Source: Pseudonocardiales bacterium (GTDB lineage: Bacteria; Actinomycetota; Actinomycetes; Mycobacteriales; Pseudonocardiaceae). Taken from it: a DNA stretch of 34,939 bases. A model generated the notes under the pieces. That model was not told the origin of the DNA and searched no databases. It worked only from the letters and a program-made list of their open reading frames with translations. The translations under genes were made by a program, and so were the position numbers. The DNA is taken from the NCBI GenBank assembly GCA_003244245.1, contig QHBY01000123.1, positions 1 through 34,939 of the forward strand, in the 5' to 3' direction. Below are positions 19,029 to 27,315 of this stretch, piece by piece. Positions within the stretch are counted from its first letter, which is position 1; each line of letters opens with the position of its first letter.

Positions 19029-20183
19029 ATGGCCCAGCGGAACACCATCCGCGGAGCCCGCACCCGGACCCTGGCCGCAGTAGCGGAAGATCAGCAGGTG
19101 CATCCGCTCGATCACGACCTCCGCACCGAGGTGTGCCGCGAACTTGCCGGCTTCCTGCAAACCAAGCGTGACGAGGCGGCGCAGATCGACCCGCAGTTCG
19201 TCGCCGCGGTGGACTCGCTCAGTGACTTCGTCCTCGGCCCTGGCAAGCGGCTGCGTCCGACGTTCGCCTGGTGGGGCTGGCGAGGAGCGGGCGGCTCCCC
19301 CGACGAGCCGCAAGCCCGGGCGGTACTGCGTGCGGTGAGCTCCCTGGAGCTGATCCAGGCCTGCGCCCTGGTGCACGACGACCTGATGGACGATTCCACC
19401 ACCCGGCGCGGCGCACCGACCATGCACGTCGACTTCGCGGCCCAGCACCGCGCGGCCGGCTGGTTGGGCGCGCCGGAACGGTTCGGCGCGGCCACCGCCA
19501 TCCTGCTCGGTGACATCGCGTTGGCCTGGGCCGATGACATGTTGCGCGGGTCGGAGCTGTGGCCCGAGCAGCTCGGTCGAGCGCACGTCGTGTGGCAGGC
19601 CATGCGCACTGAGGTGCTCGCGGGGCAATACCTCGACGTGGTCACCCAGGCCAGCGGCGATGAGACGCCCGAGACCGCGCTGCGGATCGACCGGTACAAG
19701 ACCGCGGCTTACACCGTTGAGCGCCCGCTGCACCTGGGTGCGGCGATCGCCGGAGCCGATCCCGCACTCGTGCACGCCTACCGCCGTTTCGGCGCCGACA
19801 TCGGCGTCGCCTTCCAGCTCCGCGACGACCTGCTGGGCATGTTCGGTGATCCTCGGGTCACCGGTAAGCCGGCCGGCGACGACCTGCGCGAGGGCAAGCG
19901 GACGCTGCTGCTGGCCTACGCCCTGCGCGCCGCCGACGAGAAGCGCCAGACCGGCGCCGCCGACCTGCTGCGCGGCGCAATAGGGAACCCGCAGGTCGAC
20001 GAGAACACAGTTACCGAGGTCCGCGAGCTGCTGATCGAGCTCGGCGCGGTGGCCGAGGTCGAGCGCCGGATTACCAAGCTCACCAAGTCAGCATTGGGCA
20101 GCCTGCGCACCGCTGAGCTGGTCGAGCCGGCTGGTGCCCGGCTGGCAGAACTCGCCGCCCAAGCCACCTGTCGAGTGCGCTGA
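19029..20183 (+). CDS. Polyprenyl (geranylgeranyl-type) diphosphate synthase
   Basis: This 384-residue all-helical trans-prenyltransferase condenses isopentenyl diphosphate with allylic diphosphates. The first Asp-rich motif is DDLMD (residues 117-121, in LVHDDLMDDSTTRRG). The second is DDLLGMFGD starting near residue 266, where the last Asp of the usual DDxxD is replaced by Gly. The GKRLRP motif is at about 72-77. In the context of crtI and crtB it most likely supplies geranylgeranyl diphosphate (the CrtE role), and by position it matches IdsA2 (Rv2173). Chain length is not certain. ATG 19029 has AGGAGG four bases upstream, so the longer open frame is not used. A 43-base gap separates it from crtI. 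Confidence 0.9.
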   Translation: MAQRNTIRGARTRTLAAVAEDQQVHPLDHDLRTEVCRELAGFLQTKRDEAAQIDPQFVAAVDSLSDFVLGPGKRLRPTFAWWGWRGAGGSPDEPQARAVLRAVSSLELIQACALVHDDLMDDSTTRRGAPTMHVDFAAQHRAAGWLGAPERFGAATAILLGDIALAWADDMLRGSELWPEQLGRAHVVWQAMRTEVLAGQYLDVVTQASGDETPETALRIDRYKTAAYTVERPLHLGAAIAGADPALVHAYRRFGADIGVAFQLRDDLLGMFGDPRVTGKPAGDDLREGKRTLLLAYALRAADEKRQTGAADLLRGAIGNPQVDENTVTEVRELLIELGAVAEVERRITKLTKSALGSLRTAELVEPAGARLAELAAQATCRVR

Positions 20184-20214
20184 CGGCGACAGCGTGCTAG
20201 TACAAGGCCGGGCG

Positions 20215-20220
20215 TAACGT
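20215..20220 (+). promoter_or_regulatory. Candidate -10 element of a leaderless crtI transcript
   Basis: TAACGT fits the actinobacterial TANNNT -10 pattern and ends 6 bases before the crtI GTG at 20227. There is no Shine-Dalgarno sequence there. This is the spacing seen for leaderless messages, so crtI may have its own promoter in addition to read-through from the synthase gene. Confidence 0.35.
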
Positions 20221-20226
20221 TCACCC

Positions 20227-21753
20227 GTGCGCACCGTACCCGAACCCACCGATCATGTCGTCGTAGTCGGTGCCGGGCTGGCCGGGCTGTCGGCGGCGCT
20301 GCACCTGCTCGGATCTGGTCGACGGGTGACCGTGCTCGAGGCGGCACCCCATCCCGGCGGTCGGGCCGGACGAAGCGATCTCGGCGGTTACCGGCTCGAC
20401 ACCGGCCCCACCGTGCTTACGATGCCGGATCTGGTCGACGAAGCGCTCGCCGCGGTGGGCGACTCGCTGACCTCCCGGCTGGACCTGGTCGCCCTGCACC
20501 CGGCCTACCGGGCCCGCTTCGCCGATGGGTCGGTGATAGACGTGCACACCGACGCCGACGCGATGGAGGCGGAGGTCCGGTCGGTGGCCGGCCCATCCGA
20601 AGCGAGCGGCTACCGGCGGTTGCGGCGCTGGCTGACCAGGCTCTACGAGGTGGAGATCGGCCGGTTCATCGGCGGCAACTTCGACTCCCCGCTGGACCTC
20701 GTCGCCAGCCGCGACGCCGTCAAGGATCTGGCCACGCTGGCCGCGCTGGGCGGTTTCGGCCGGCTGGGCGGCCAGGTCGGTCGATTCCTGCATGACAAGC
20801 GGCTGCAACGGATCTTCTCCTTCCAGGCGCTCTACGCCGGAGTGCCCCCGCAACGCGCGCTCGGCGCGTACGGGGTGATCGCCTACATGGACACGGTGGC
20901 CGGGGTCTGGTTCCCCCGCGGGGGAATGCAGGCGGTGCCGCAGGCGATGGCTGACGCCGCCACCGACGCCGGCGCCCAGGTTCGCTACAACACGACGGTG
21001 ACCGCCCTGGAACACTTCGGGCAGCGCATCACCGCGGTGCACACCGCCGACGGCGAACGGGTCGGCGCCGATGCCGTGGTACTCACGCCCGACCTACCGG
21101 TGATACACCGGCTACTCGGCCGCGCCCCGCAGCGGCTGGTGCCGCTGCGCTGGTCACCCTCGGCGGTGGTGCTGCACGCCGGGGTCCGGCCCGGCAGCGG
21201 ACCGGGCTGGGCGGGGCTGGCACATCACACGATCTTCTTCGGCGACGAGTGGGAACGGACCTTCGACGAGATCATCTACCGCGGACAGCTCATGACCGAC
21301 CCGTCGCTGCTGGTCACCCGACCCACCGCCACTGACCCGAGCCTGGCGCCTGATGGACGCGAGCTGCTGTACATCCTCGCGCCGTGCCCCAACCTGCGCA
21401 CCGCACCGCTGGACTGGGCCACCCTCGGATCCGCCTACCGCGATGAGCTGGTCGGCACGTTGGAGCAGCGGGGGCTGGCCGATCTCGACGGTGCCATCGA
21501 GGTCGAGCAGCTGGTCACGCCCGCTGACTGGGCGGCCCAGGGACTTGCGGTCGGAACCCCGTTCTCAGCCGCACACACCTTCGCCCAGACCGGACCGTTC
21601 CGTCCCTCGAACCTGGTGCGCGGCCGGACCAACGTGGTGCTCGCCGGGTGCGGCACGACGCCTGGTGTGGGGGTGCCCACCGCGATCATTTCCGGCAAGC
21701 TCGCCGCGGCCCGGATCACCGCCGGAGCCCGAAGCACCGCGATGAGTGGCTGA
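20227..21753 (+). CDS. crtI: Phytoene desaturase (CrtI family)
   Basis: This 508-residue FAD-dependent oxidoreductase desaturates phytoene to lycopene or related products. The N-terminal dinucleotide site is VVVVGAGLAGLSAALHLL, followed by VLEAAPHPGGRAG and YRLDTGPTVLTMPD, both CrtI signatures. The C-terminal FAD segment reads NVVLAGCGTTPGVGVPTAI. The substrate-domain run QALYAGVPPQRALGAYGVIAYMD is also typical. The number of desaturation steps cannot be read from sequence. The GTG start is set by the dinucleotide site. The last 8 bases overlap the start of the mannosyltransferase gene, implying co-translation. Confidence 0.92.
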   Translation: MRTVPEPTDHVVVVGAGLAGLSAALHLLGSGRRVTVLEAAPHPGGRAGRSDLGGYRLDTGPTVLTMPDLVDEALAAVGDSLTSRLDLVALHPAYRARFADGSVIDVHTDADAMEAEVRSVAGPSEASGYRRLRRWLTRLYEVEIGRFIGGNFDSPLDLVASRDAVKDLATLAALGGFGRLGGQVGRFLHDKRLQRIFSFQALYAGVPPQRALGAYGVIAYMDTVAGVWFPRGGMQAVPQAMADAATDAGAQVRYNTTVTALEHFGQRITAVHTADGERVGADAVVLTPDLPVIHRLLGRAPQRLVPLRWSPSAVVLHAGVRPGSGPGWAGLAHHTIFFGDEWERTFDEIIYRGQLMTDPSLLVTRPTATDPSLAPDGRELLYILAPCPNLRTAPLDWATLGSAYRDELVGTLEQRGLADLDGAIEVEQLVTPADWAAQGLAVGTPFSAAHTFAQTGPFRPSNLVRGRTNVVLAGCGTTPGVGVPTAIISGKLAAARITAGARSTAMSG

Positions 21754-23260
21754 ACCAACGGTGACATCGAATGCTGGGGTCGACCGGCTGCACCTGAGCC
21801 GGTTGCTGTCGGGCACGGTGCTGCTCGGATTGGCCGGTTCGGTGCTGGTGGTGCTCATGGCGGTGGGAGCAGGCGGAATCCTCGTCAACGACCCTGTGAT
21901 CAGGGGTGGACCGTTGTCGTGGATCCGTTACGGGCATGGCCACGACCTGGCCACTGTGGCGCTTTACTTCGGCGTCGGGATGATCGTGTGGGCCTGGATA
22001 CGCCTGGGGCGCGACGTCCTGAGCGGCACCGCGACCGCCCAGCAGGTTCAGGTCGCCAGCGCGGTCTGGACGGCGCCCATCCTGCTGTCTCCACCACTGT
22101 TCACTCGGGACGTCTACAGCTACCTGGGCCAAGGTGCGCTCGCTTTGCGCGGGCTGGATCCCTACCAAGTCGGACCCTCGAAGCTGCCGCCGGGAGCCAT
22201 CGCGGACAACGTGCACTACGTTTGGCAGACCACCCCAGCACCCTACGGCCCGCTGTTCATCCTCATCGCCAAGACGATCAACCGGTTGACCGGCGAGGAC
22301 CTCATCCTGGGTGTGATCGGCATCCGGTTGGTGCTGGTGGGCGGCTTGGTGCTGCTGGCGTACTCGCTGCCACGGCTGGCCGACCAGCTCGGCGGCGATC
22401 GCACCGTCGCGCTGTGGCTGGTGATCGCCAACCCATTGCTTATCGTGCACTTGGTCGGTGGGCCGCACAACGATCTGCTGATGATCGGCCTGCTGGCGGC
22501 GGGCACGCTGCTGGTGTTGGCGCGCCGGCACGTCGCGGGGATCGCTGTGGTCACCGCGGCGATGGCGGTCAAGGCATCGGCCGGGATCGCGTTACCGTTT
22601 CTGGTCTGGATCTGGGCGGCTCACCTGCCCGATAGCCGGCGGGATCGACTGGTGCGGGCCGGCGCGGGCAGCGTGGCGGTGTTCGGCACGGTATTCACCG
22701 CGATCACGGTGCTGTCCGGCGTCGGCCTGGGCTGGATCCCAGCGCTGAACGCACCATCGCTGATCGTTAACTGGATGTCGCTACCCACTGCCGTCGGCGA
22801 GCTGACGCACGCACTGGCAGCACCGTTCGGTCACCTGAGCGACGGCCCGTTCATCACGGTCTGCCGGCTACTGGGCTCCGGCCTCTTTCTGGTCATCCTC
22901 GTCCGGCAATGGTGGCTGGCGAGGGACGGCGGACCGGTGGCCGTTCGGCGCGCCGCGCTCGCCCTGCTGTGGGCCGCGCTGCTGGCGCCGGCCACGCTGC
23001 CCTGGTACCTCACCTGGTCCCTTGTCCTCGGCGCGGCCCTGCCCTGGCCACGACGCTCGCTGGCGTGGGTGGTCGCGGGCTCCACCTGGCTGACGCTAAG
23101 CACGTACCCCACTGGGCAGAGCGCGTTCAACGACTGGCCTTACCAGTTCGGCATGGTGGCGGTGTCGCTGGTCGCGGGGGCCACTCTGCTGCGTCGCGAT
23201 GCTCTTGGCCGCCATGATGGCAAGCAGCGCAGCGATCCGGTATCGGTGGCGGCGGCATGA
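21746..23260 (+). CDS. MptA/MptB-type alpha-1,6-mannosyltransferase (GT-C membrane enzyme)
   Basis: This 504-residue membrane protein has about 11 to 13 hydrophobic segments. Its first extracellular loop holds the GT-C acidic motif [11 protein letters not shown] (Arg121-Asp122). [17 protein letters not shown] and [11 protein letters not shown] are family landmarks. Such enzymes take mannose from polyprenyl-phosphomannose and extend the alpha-1,6 mannan core of lipomannan/lipoarabinomannan outside the membrane. Its position behind a polyprenyl synthase matches MptA (Rv2174) in M. tuberculosis, but here crtI lies between them. The GTG start overlaps the crtI end, and the stop overlaps the crtB ATG (ATGA), so translation is coupled on both sides. 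Modification of a carotenoid is an alternative but less likely role. Confidence 0.82.
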   Translation: MAEPTVTSNAGVDRLHLSRLLSGTVLLGLAGSVLVVLMAVGAGGILVNDPVIRGGPLSWIRYGHGHDLATVALYFGVGMIVWAWIRLGRDVLSGTATAQQVQVASAVWTAPILLSPPLFTRDVYSYLGQGALALRGLDPYQVGPSKLPPGAIADNVHYVWQTTPAPYGPLFILIAKTINRLTGEDLILGVIGIRLVLVGGLVLLAYSLPRLADQLGGDRTVALWLVIANPLLIVHLVGGPHNDLLMIGLLAAGTLLVLARRHVAGIAVVTAAMAVKASAGIALPFLVWIWAAHLPDSRRDRLVRAGAGSVAVFGTVFTAITVLSGVGLGWIPALNAPSLIVNWMSLPTAVGELTHALAAPFGHLSDGPFITVCRLLGSGLFLVILVRQWWLARDGGPVAVRRAALALLWAALLAPATLPWYLTWSLVLGAALPWPRRSLAWVVAGSTWLTLSTYPTGQSAFNDWPYQFGMVAVSLVAGATLLRRDALGRHDGKQRSDPVSVAAA

Positions 23261-24201
23261 GCCGCGAGCTCGACGCTGCCGGCATCACCGAGCCCGCGCT
23301 GCGCGCCTCGTATGCCCGTTGCCGGCAACTCAATGCGGCCCACGGCCGCACCTACTTCCTGGCGACGCGCCTGCTACCACCTGGGCAACGTCCGGCGATC
23401 CATGCACTCTACGGGCTGGCCCGGTACGCCGATGAGATCGTCGACGACCTCTGCGACACCCGACCATGGCCGCAGCGCATTGCGGAGTTGGACGCGCTGG
23501 CGCAACAGTTGCTCGACGGGCTGGCGCGGGGCCGCTCAGCGCATCCGGTACTGGCAGCGCCGGTGCACACCGCCGTTCACTACCAGATCGATCCGCAACA
23601 CTTCGCGGATTTCATGGTCTCGATGCAGATGGATCGGCCGGTGGAAGCAGGCGGGGTAGCGGGCTATCAGACCTTCGACGACCTGGCCCGCTATGTGCAC
23701 GGCTCGGCGGCGGTGATCGGGCTCCAAGTGCTGCCGGTGCTGGGCACCGTGGTGCCCCGGGAGCGGGCCGAGCCGCACGCCGCCGCGCTGGGCGTCGCCT
23801 TCCAGATCACCAACTTCCTCCGCGACGTCGGCGAGGACCTCGATCGCGGACGAGTTTACCTGCCCGCCGACGAGCTGGCGTCCTTCGGGGTGGATCGGGA
23901 GCTACTGGGATGGTGCCGCAGCACCGGGAGACCCGATCCCCGAGTGCGCCGTGCGCTGGCCTATCTGGTGGCGCGCACCCGGGCGATCTACCGCAGGGCT
24001 GCGCCGGGGATCCCGATGCTGGCCCCGGTGTCCCGGGCCTGCGTCGCCACCGCGTTTCGCCTCTACGGTGGCATTCTGGACGAGATCGAGGCGGCCGAAT
24101 ACCACGTACTGGGCCGCCGCGTGGCAGTGCCAGGCCACCGCCGGCTCGCCGTCGCGTTGCCAGGCCTGAGCCGGGCGCTGCTAGCGCGGACCCGCAGCTG
24201 A
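23257..24201 (+). CDS. crtB: Phytoene synthase
   Basis: Phytoene synthase joins two geranylgeranyl diphosphates head to head into phytoene. The 314-residue protein has both Asp-rich motifs: DEIVD at residues 59-63 (in [10 protein letters not shown]) and [14 protein letters not shown] from residue 190, preceded by AFQITNFLR. The early run [15 protein letters not shown] is the usual start of the fold. With the GGPP-type synthase and CrtI upstream, this completes a minimal pathway to an acyclic C40 carotenoid. No cyclase or hydroxylase is in the window. Its ATG overlaps the stop of the mannosyltransferase gene (ATGA). No hairpin terminator is evident after its stop. Confidence 0.93.
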   Translation: MSRELDAAGITEPALRASYARCRQLNAAHGRTYFLATRLLPPGQRPAIHALYGLARYADEIVDDLCDTRPWPQRIAELDALAQQLLDGLARGRSAHPVLAAPVHTAVHYQIDPQHFADFMVSMQMDRPVEAGGVAGYQTFDDLARYVHGSAAVIGLQVLPVLGTVVPRERAEPHAAALGVAFQITNFLRDVGEDLDRGRVYLPADELASFGVDRELLGWCRSTGRPDPRVRRALAYLVARTRAIYRRAAPGIPMLAPVSRACVATAFRLYGGILDEIEAAEYHVLGRRVAVPGHRRLAVALPGLSRALLARTRS

Positions 24202-24414
24202 CCGAAGTGCCAAGTAGGTTGTCTCGCGTACTTCCAACATCGATCACTTAGCTATCCTTTGTGATGCTTTTCGCAATCCCCTGGTCGACCGCTGGACTCC
24301 TTCTGTTTACCTTCACGATTCAACATTCAGGTGCTCGACTAGGTCTCACCTGAAGACACGCCGCATGAACCGTACCTCGTGCCCACTTTGCCAATAAGGA
24401 GGATGCGCTTCTCG

Positions 24415-24714
24415 ATGCCGACGTTCCCGGGGACACCCAAAACCCCCCGCGACCCAGACGTCATCCGAGCCAAGTTGGCACAGCTCGAAGCCGACCACAT
24501 GGCGAAACTGTCCGCGCTCACTCGAAAAATCGCAACGGCACAAAATGCTGACGTGCCGTGGTTCGACCCTGCGAGTGGCGGCATCCGAAGTCGCGTTCTG
24601 TGCCTGGTCGAATCGCCCGGCCCGGACGCTGCGCATTCTGCGGGTCTCAAACTCAGCCCGGCGCAAGTCTGGCACCCGGCGGCAGGCTCGCGCAGGACGC
24701 TTGGCGCCATCTGA
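24415..24714 (+). pseudogene. Fragment of a uracil-DNA-glycosylase-like gene
   Basis: The first about 75 residues resemble the N-terminus of an actinobacterial uracil-DNA-glycosylase-superfamily protein: a helical lead (RAKLAQLEADHMAKLSALTR), then VPWFDPASGGIRSRVLCLVE and SPGPDAAHS. In the family a segment with DNDD and the active-site NVVPW motif should follow. Instead the frame changes to unrelated sequence and stops after 99 codons, and no continuation is visible in other frames. An AAGGAGG site lies 12 bases before ATG 24415 (an in-frame ATG at 24403 abuts it). I read this as a remnant left by a deletion near 24640. Family assignment is by remembered motif only. Confidence 0.5.
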
Positions 24715-24772
24715 TCAGGGGCTGTCTCTGTGGCCCGACGCGAATCGGTATTACTCGCTAGGATCTACCCCG

Positions 24773-24793
24773 CTAGGGATCCTTGGTCCCTAG
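24773..24793. repeat. Inverted repeat CTAGGGA / TCCCTAG
   Basis: Perfect 7-bp arms around a 7-base loop (TCCTTGG). A TTGACA hexamer starts five bases after it, at 24798, but no matching -10 element was seen. It may be an operator or recombination remnant. Confidence 0.4.
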
Positions 24794-24968
24794 GAATTTG
24801 ACACTTGAGCCAAGTTCCTGAGAGGGCGTAGCGTTCTTCTCGTCCGCTCCCACACAGGCGTTTCGACCGCCTGACCAGCCACGATGGGTGGCACAACGAC
24901 GGCGACTTAGGCTTTGGTCGCCCGATTCGGCGCAGCAGATGGCGACGGTCCGCCACCCCAGACCGGGA

Positions 24969-25006
24969 GTCCCTGCGGGAGCTTGCGCTCAGAAAGCCGC
25001 AGGGAC
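24969..25006. repeat. Strong bulged hairpin downstream of the amidohydrolase gene
   Basis: GTCCCTGCGG (24969-24978) pairs perfectly with CCGCAGGGAC (24997-25006). Inside, GAGC and GCTC pair around a TTGC loop, leaving AGAAAG as a one-sided bulge. It lies 88 bases after the amidohydrolase stop on the minus strand. It could be a terminator for that transcript, part of a small RNA, or a mobile-element remnant. Confidence 0.5.
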
Positions 25007-25093
25007 CATTTGGCGTGCCCACAGACTTGGCGGTCCGAGGCGCAGCCTCACTAGGTATTCCTGCGCTCAGTTCTCGACGACGTTGCGCACCGT

Positions 25094-26239
25094 TCATGGC
25101 GACTCCTCCAGCCGGTAGACGCGTTTCGCGTTGCCCGCGCCCACCATCTTGACAACGCGTACCGCGTCAGCACTCGACCACTCCCCCGCTTCCACCCATT
25201 CGCCGAGGACGCTGGCCATGGCACGCCGCCACAGCACGGCTCCGAGATAATGCAGCTCGGCCGGTCCCCACGCATCGGAGGAGAACAGCACTTTCCCGAA
25301 TGGGGCCACTTCCAGCGACTCCGCGACAACTGCACGAGACCGCGCCCCGGTGTAGTTCACCGCCAATCCGACGTCGAAATACACATGGGGAAACACGTGA
25401 GCCAGATACCCGGCAGTGCGGTGATAGGGGTAGCCGTGCAGCAGCATCACCGGCACGTGGCGGTCCTGTACCAGGCGAAGAAAATCGGTCATCAGAGACG
25501 GGTCGCAGCGGTGCAGGGTGAGGTCAGGATCCCCGTACCCGACGTGGAACTGCAATGGCAGGCCACGTTCAAGTCCTGCCCAGAGTAGGTGGCGCAGCAG
25601 CACCGGATCGGTCAGGCGTGGCTCGCCGGTTTCTTGTCGCCGTAGCCATTGCCCGGCAGCGCGTCGCACCTCGGCGGCGCTGGGCGGTTCGGGATCGAAG
25701 TCAAGCCCGTGCCGGTAGGCGATGACGGACTTCAGTGCCGCCGCGTACCGAGCCCGTTCATCCAACGTCGAGGCGAACCGGTCGGCGAACCGGGTCGCAT
25801 CCACGCCACTGGCCGTCACCTCTTCGGCAACCGATTCCAGTCGCACAATCTCCGATGCGGCGGCACCGGATGTCGCCGCCATCTCTTCGGGTCCCAGAGT
25901 CTGCTCAGCTCGGCAGCCGGTATCGACAAGGAACAATCCGACGCCACTGGCGGCGAGAAGCCGGCGGGTAACCTCCGGCGCACCGAGATCGCGCCGGCGG
26001 GCCACGTACGCAGTGACGTCCACATTCGGATGTAAGTCCAGCACCGGCGCACACCAGCGGCGGACCGCGAAACCCAGCTGGGAATCCAGGTGCGTCGTGC
26101 CCACGGGTGGCGGCCACGGGGACTCGCTGAATCCAGCCTCGAATGCAGCACCTTCGACATCACCCACCATGGCACCGTGAACGTGATGGTCCACCAGGCG
26201 TAGCGCGTCGACAGCGGCGCGCAACCCGTCAGCGGTCAT
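25094..26239 (-). CDS. Amidohydrolase-2 family metal-dependent hydrolase
   Basis: This 381-residue TIM-barrel enzyme has the metal motif DHHVHG near the N-terminus, a barrel His in LQFHVGYGDPD, a further His in LLHGYPYHR and the late Asp in FSSDAWGP. It resembles the amidohydrolase domain found in FluG-like proteins and in decarboxylases/lactonases of PF04909. Substrate is unknown. The longer frame to 26401 is not used, because Met at 26239 immediately precedes the barrel and the N-terminal part is unlike the family. It overlaps the SRPBCC gene by 11 bases, so both are in one operon, divergent from tetR. A strong hairpin follows 88 bases after its stop. Confidence 0.82.
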   Translation of the reverse strand: MTADGLRAAVDALRLVDHHVHGAMVGDVEGAAFEAGFSESPWPPPVGTTHLDSQLGFAVRRWCAPVLDLHPNVDVTAYVARRRDLGAPEVTRRLLAASGVGLFLVDTGCRAEQTLGPEEMAATSGAAASEIVRLESVAEEVTASGVDATRFADRFASTLDERARYAAALKSVIAYRHGLDFDPEPPSAAEVRRAAGQWLRRQETGEPRLTDPVLLRHLLWAGLERGLPLQFHVGYGDPDLTLHRCDPSLMTDFLRLVQDRHVPVMLLHGYPYHRTAGYLAHVFPHVYFDVGLAVNYTGARSRAVVAESLEVAPFGKVLFSSDAWGPAELHYLGAVLWRRAMASVLGEWVEAGEWSSADAVRVVKMVGAGNAKRVYRLEESP

Positions 26240-26681
26240 CAACCGATGCGGTGTGCGCGTAAGCAGCCAGGCCTCGCGCGGACTGCGTGACGAATCGCTC
26301 GATCCCCCACCGCAACAGCCAACCGGTCCCGGGCACCTTTGGCGGGAACGAAACGTGCCAGCGGATCCTGGTCCCTTCCTCAATCGGTTCGAGATCGACA
26401 TCTCCGCGGTAACCCCGTACGGGGAGCCCGGACAGGTGCAGGTAACTGAACCGGCGATCGGGGATCAGCTCGGTGACCTGGTCGCGCCCAGTCACTTTCC
26501 CCTTGCCAAAGACTCTGATCGCGCCGATTCCTTCCGGCTCCCGCTCGCCGTCCCACTCCAGATGGAACGAGTCGATCGCCGTCCACGTCGGCCAGCTCGC
26601 ACCGTCCCGCAACAGCGCGTACACGGTGGGGGCCTCGGCGCCGGTACGGACTCGGACGTCGATGTGTTGGTTATGAACCAT
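26229..26681 (-). CDS. SRPBCC-family (START-like) protein
   Basis: The 150-residue product starts MVHNQHIDVRVRTGAEAPTV and shows the pattern of polyketide cyclase/START-like ligand-binding proteins: LLRDGASWPTWTAIDSFHL, GAIRVFGKG, VTELIPDRRFSYLHLSG, GYRGDVDLEPIEEGTRIRW. Such proteins bind hydrophobic ligands or act as cyclases or dehydratases; nothing fixes the role here. ATG 26681 is the start that fits the fold. It lies two bases from the palindromic operator at 26683-26696, so the message may be leaderless or have a very short leader. The gene is divergent from tetR and overlaps the amidohydrolase gene by 11 bases. Confidence 0.78.
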   Translation of the reverse strand: MVHNQHIDVRVRTGAEAPTVYALLRDGASWPTWTAIDSFHLEWDGEREPEGIGAIRVFGKGKVTGRDQVTELIPDRRFSYLHLSGLPVRGYRGDVDLEPIEEGTRIRWHVSFPPKVPGTGWLLRWGIERFVTQSARGLAAYAHTASVDDR

Positions 26682-26702
26682 CTGGTACATGTACCATCTG
26701 GT
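26677..26702. promoter_or_regulatory. Palindromic operator in the SRPBCC/tetR gap
   Basis: The core TGGTACATGTACCA (26683-26696) is a perfect 14-base palindrome. It is flanked on each side by a further copy of the same half-site, so that ACCATCTGGT occurs twice as a direct repeat (26677-26686 and 26693-26702). It lies between the SRPBCC start and the tetR start, directly over the 5' end of the SRPBCC gene. It is the natural binding-site candidate for the neighbouring TetR protein. Confidence 0.7.
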
Positions 26703-26743
26703 CCAATCGATGGCAATCGGATAGTTGGAGACGACCTTCTCAG

Positions 26744-27307
26744 ATGACCGACCTGAAGCAGCAACTGCTCGCCGACACCGTCGAGTATCTGGCATCCAAC
26801 GGCGCCAGCGACGTCAGTCTGCGCCAGTTGGCCGCCGCACTCGGCACCAGCCATCGGATGCTCATCTACCACTTCGGTTCCAAGGAAGGGCTGCTCATCG
26901 AGGTTGTCCATGCGATGGAGCAACGTCACCGCGACGTCTTCGCCGAACTTGAGCTCGATCCCGATGCATCCCCGGCGGACGTCGCCCGGTGGTTCTGGCA
27001 GCGGCTGAGCGATCCGGCGATGTGGCCGTATGAGCGGCTGTTCTTCGAGATGTACGGCCGAGCACTCCAGGGTGATCCTTGCGCAGCTCCGTTGCTGGAC
27101 GGCATCGTCGACAGCTGGCTGGCACCGCTGGCCGAATGGAACCGCAGCCAGGGTATCCCCTCGCCGGAAGCTCAAGCGACTGCCCGCCTGGGACTCGCCG
27201 TCGCCCGGGGTCTGCTGCTCGACTTGCTCGCTACCGGCGACCGCGAGAGCGTCGAAGCGGCCATGGAGCAATTCATCGCGATGTATGAGGAAATAACGAA
27301 AGGGTAG
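26744..27307 (+). CDS. TetR-family transcriptional regulator
   Basis: This 187-residue protein has an N-terminal TetR helix-turn-helix: the run TVEYLASNGASDVSLRQLAA, then ALGTSHRMLIYHFGSKEGLL, about residues 10-52. The ligand-binding C-terminal domain is unassigned and contains FFEMYGRALQGDPCAAPLLDG. It is divergent from the SRPBCC-amidohydrolase operon, with a palindromic operator in the gap. It is followed 8 bases later by an MBL-fold gene in the same direction. It probably represses the whole four-gene module until a small molecule is bound. The ribosome site is weak. Confidence 0.9.
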   Translation: MTDLKQQLLADTVEYLASNGASDVSLRQLAAALGTSHRMLIYHFGSKEGLLIEVVHAMEQRHRDVFAELELDPDASPADVARWFWQRLSDPAMWPYERLFFEMYGRALQGDPCAAPLLDGIVDSWLAPLAEWNRSQGIPSPEAQATARLGLAVARGLLLDLLATGDRESVEAAMEQFIAMYEEITKG

Positions 27308-27315
27308 ATCACGAT

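Larger units (their letters stand above)
24715..25093. other. 379-base stretch with no convincing gene
   Basis: None of the frames here shows recognisable protein features. Base composition is less GC-biased than in the neighbours. It holds a 7-bp inverted repeat at 24773-24793 with a related direct repeat just before it (CTAGGATC, CTAGGGATC), and a strong bulged hairpin at 24969-25006. With the broken glycosylase fragment next to it, this looks like a scar of past insertion and deletion. No tRNA or attachment-site duplication was found by eye. Confidence 0.5.

Noticed and set aside
24765-25097. 110-codon minus-strand frame in the gap before the amidohydrolase gene
   Set aside because: It spans two inverted repeats, has no ribosome site and no recognisable pattern, and is very rich in Arg and Ser.
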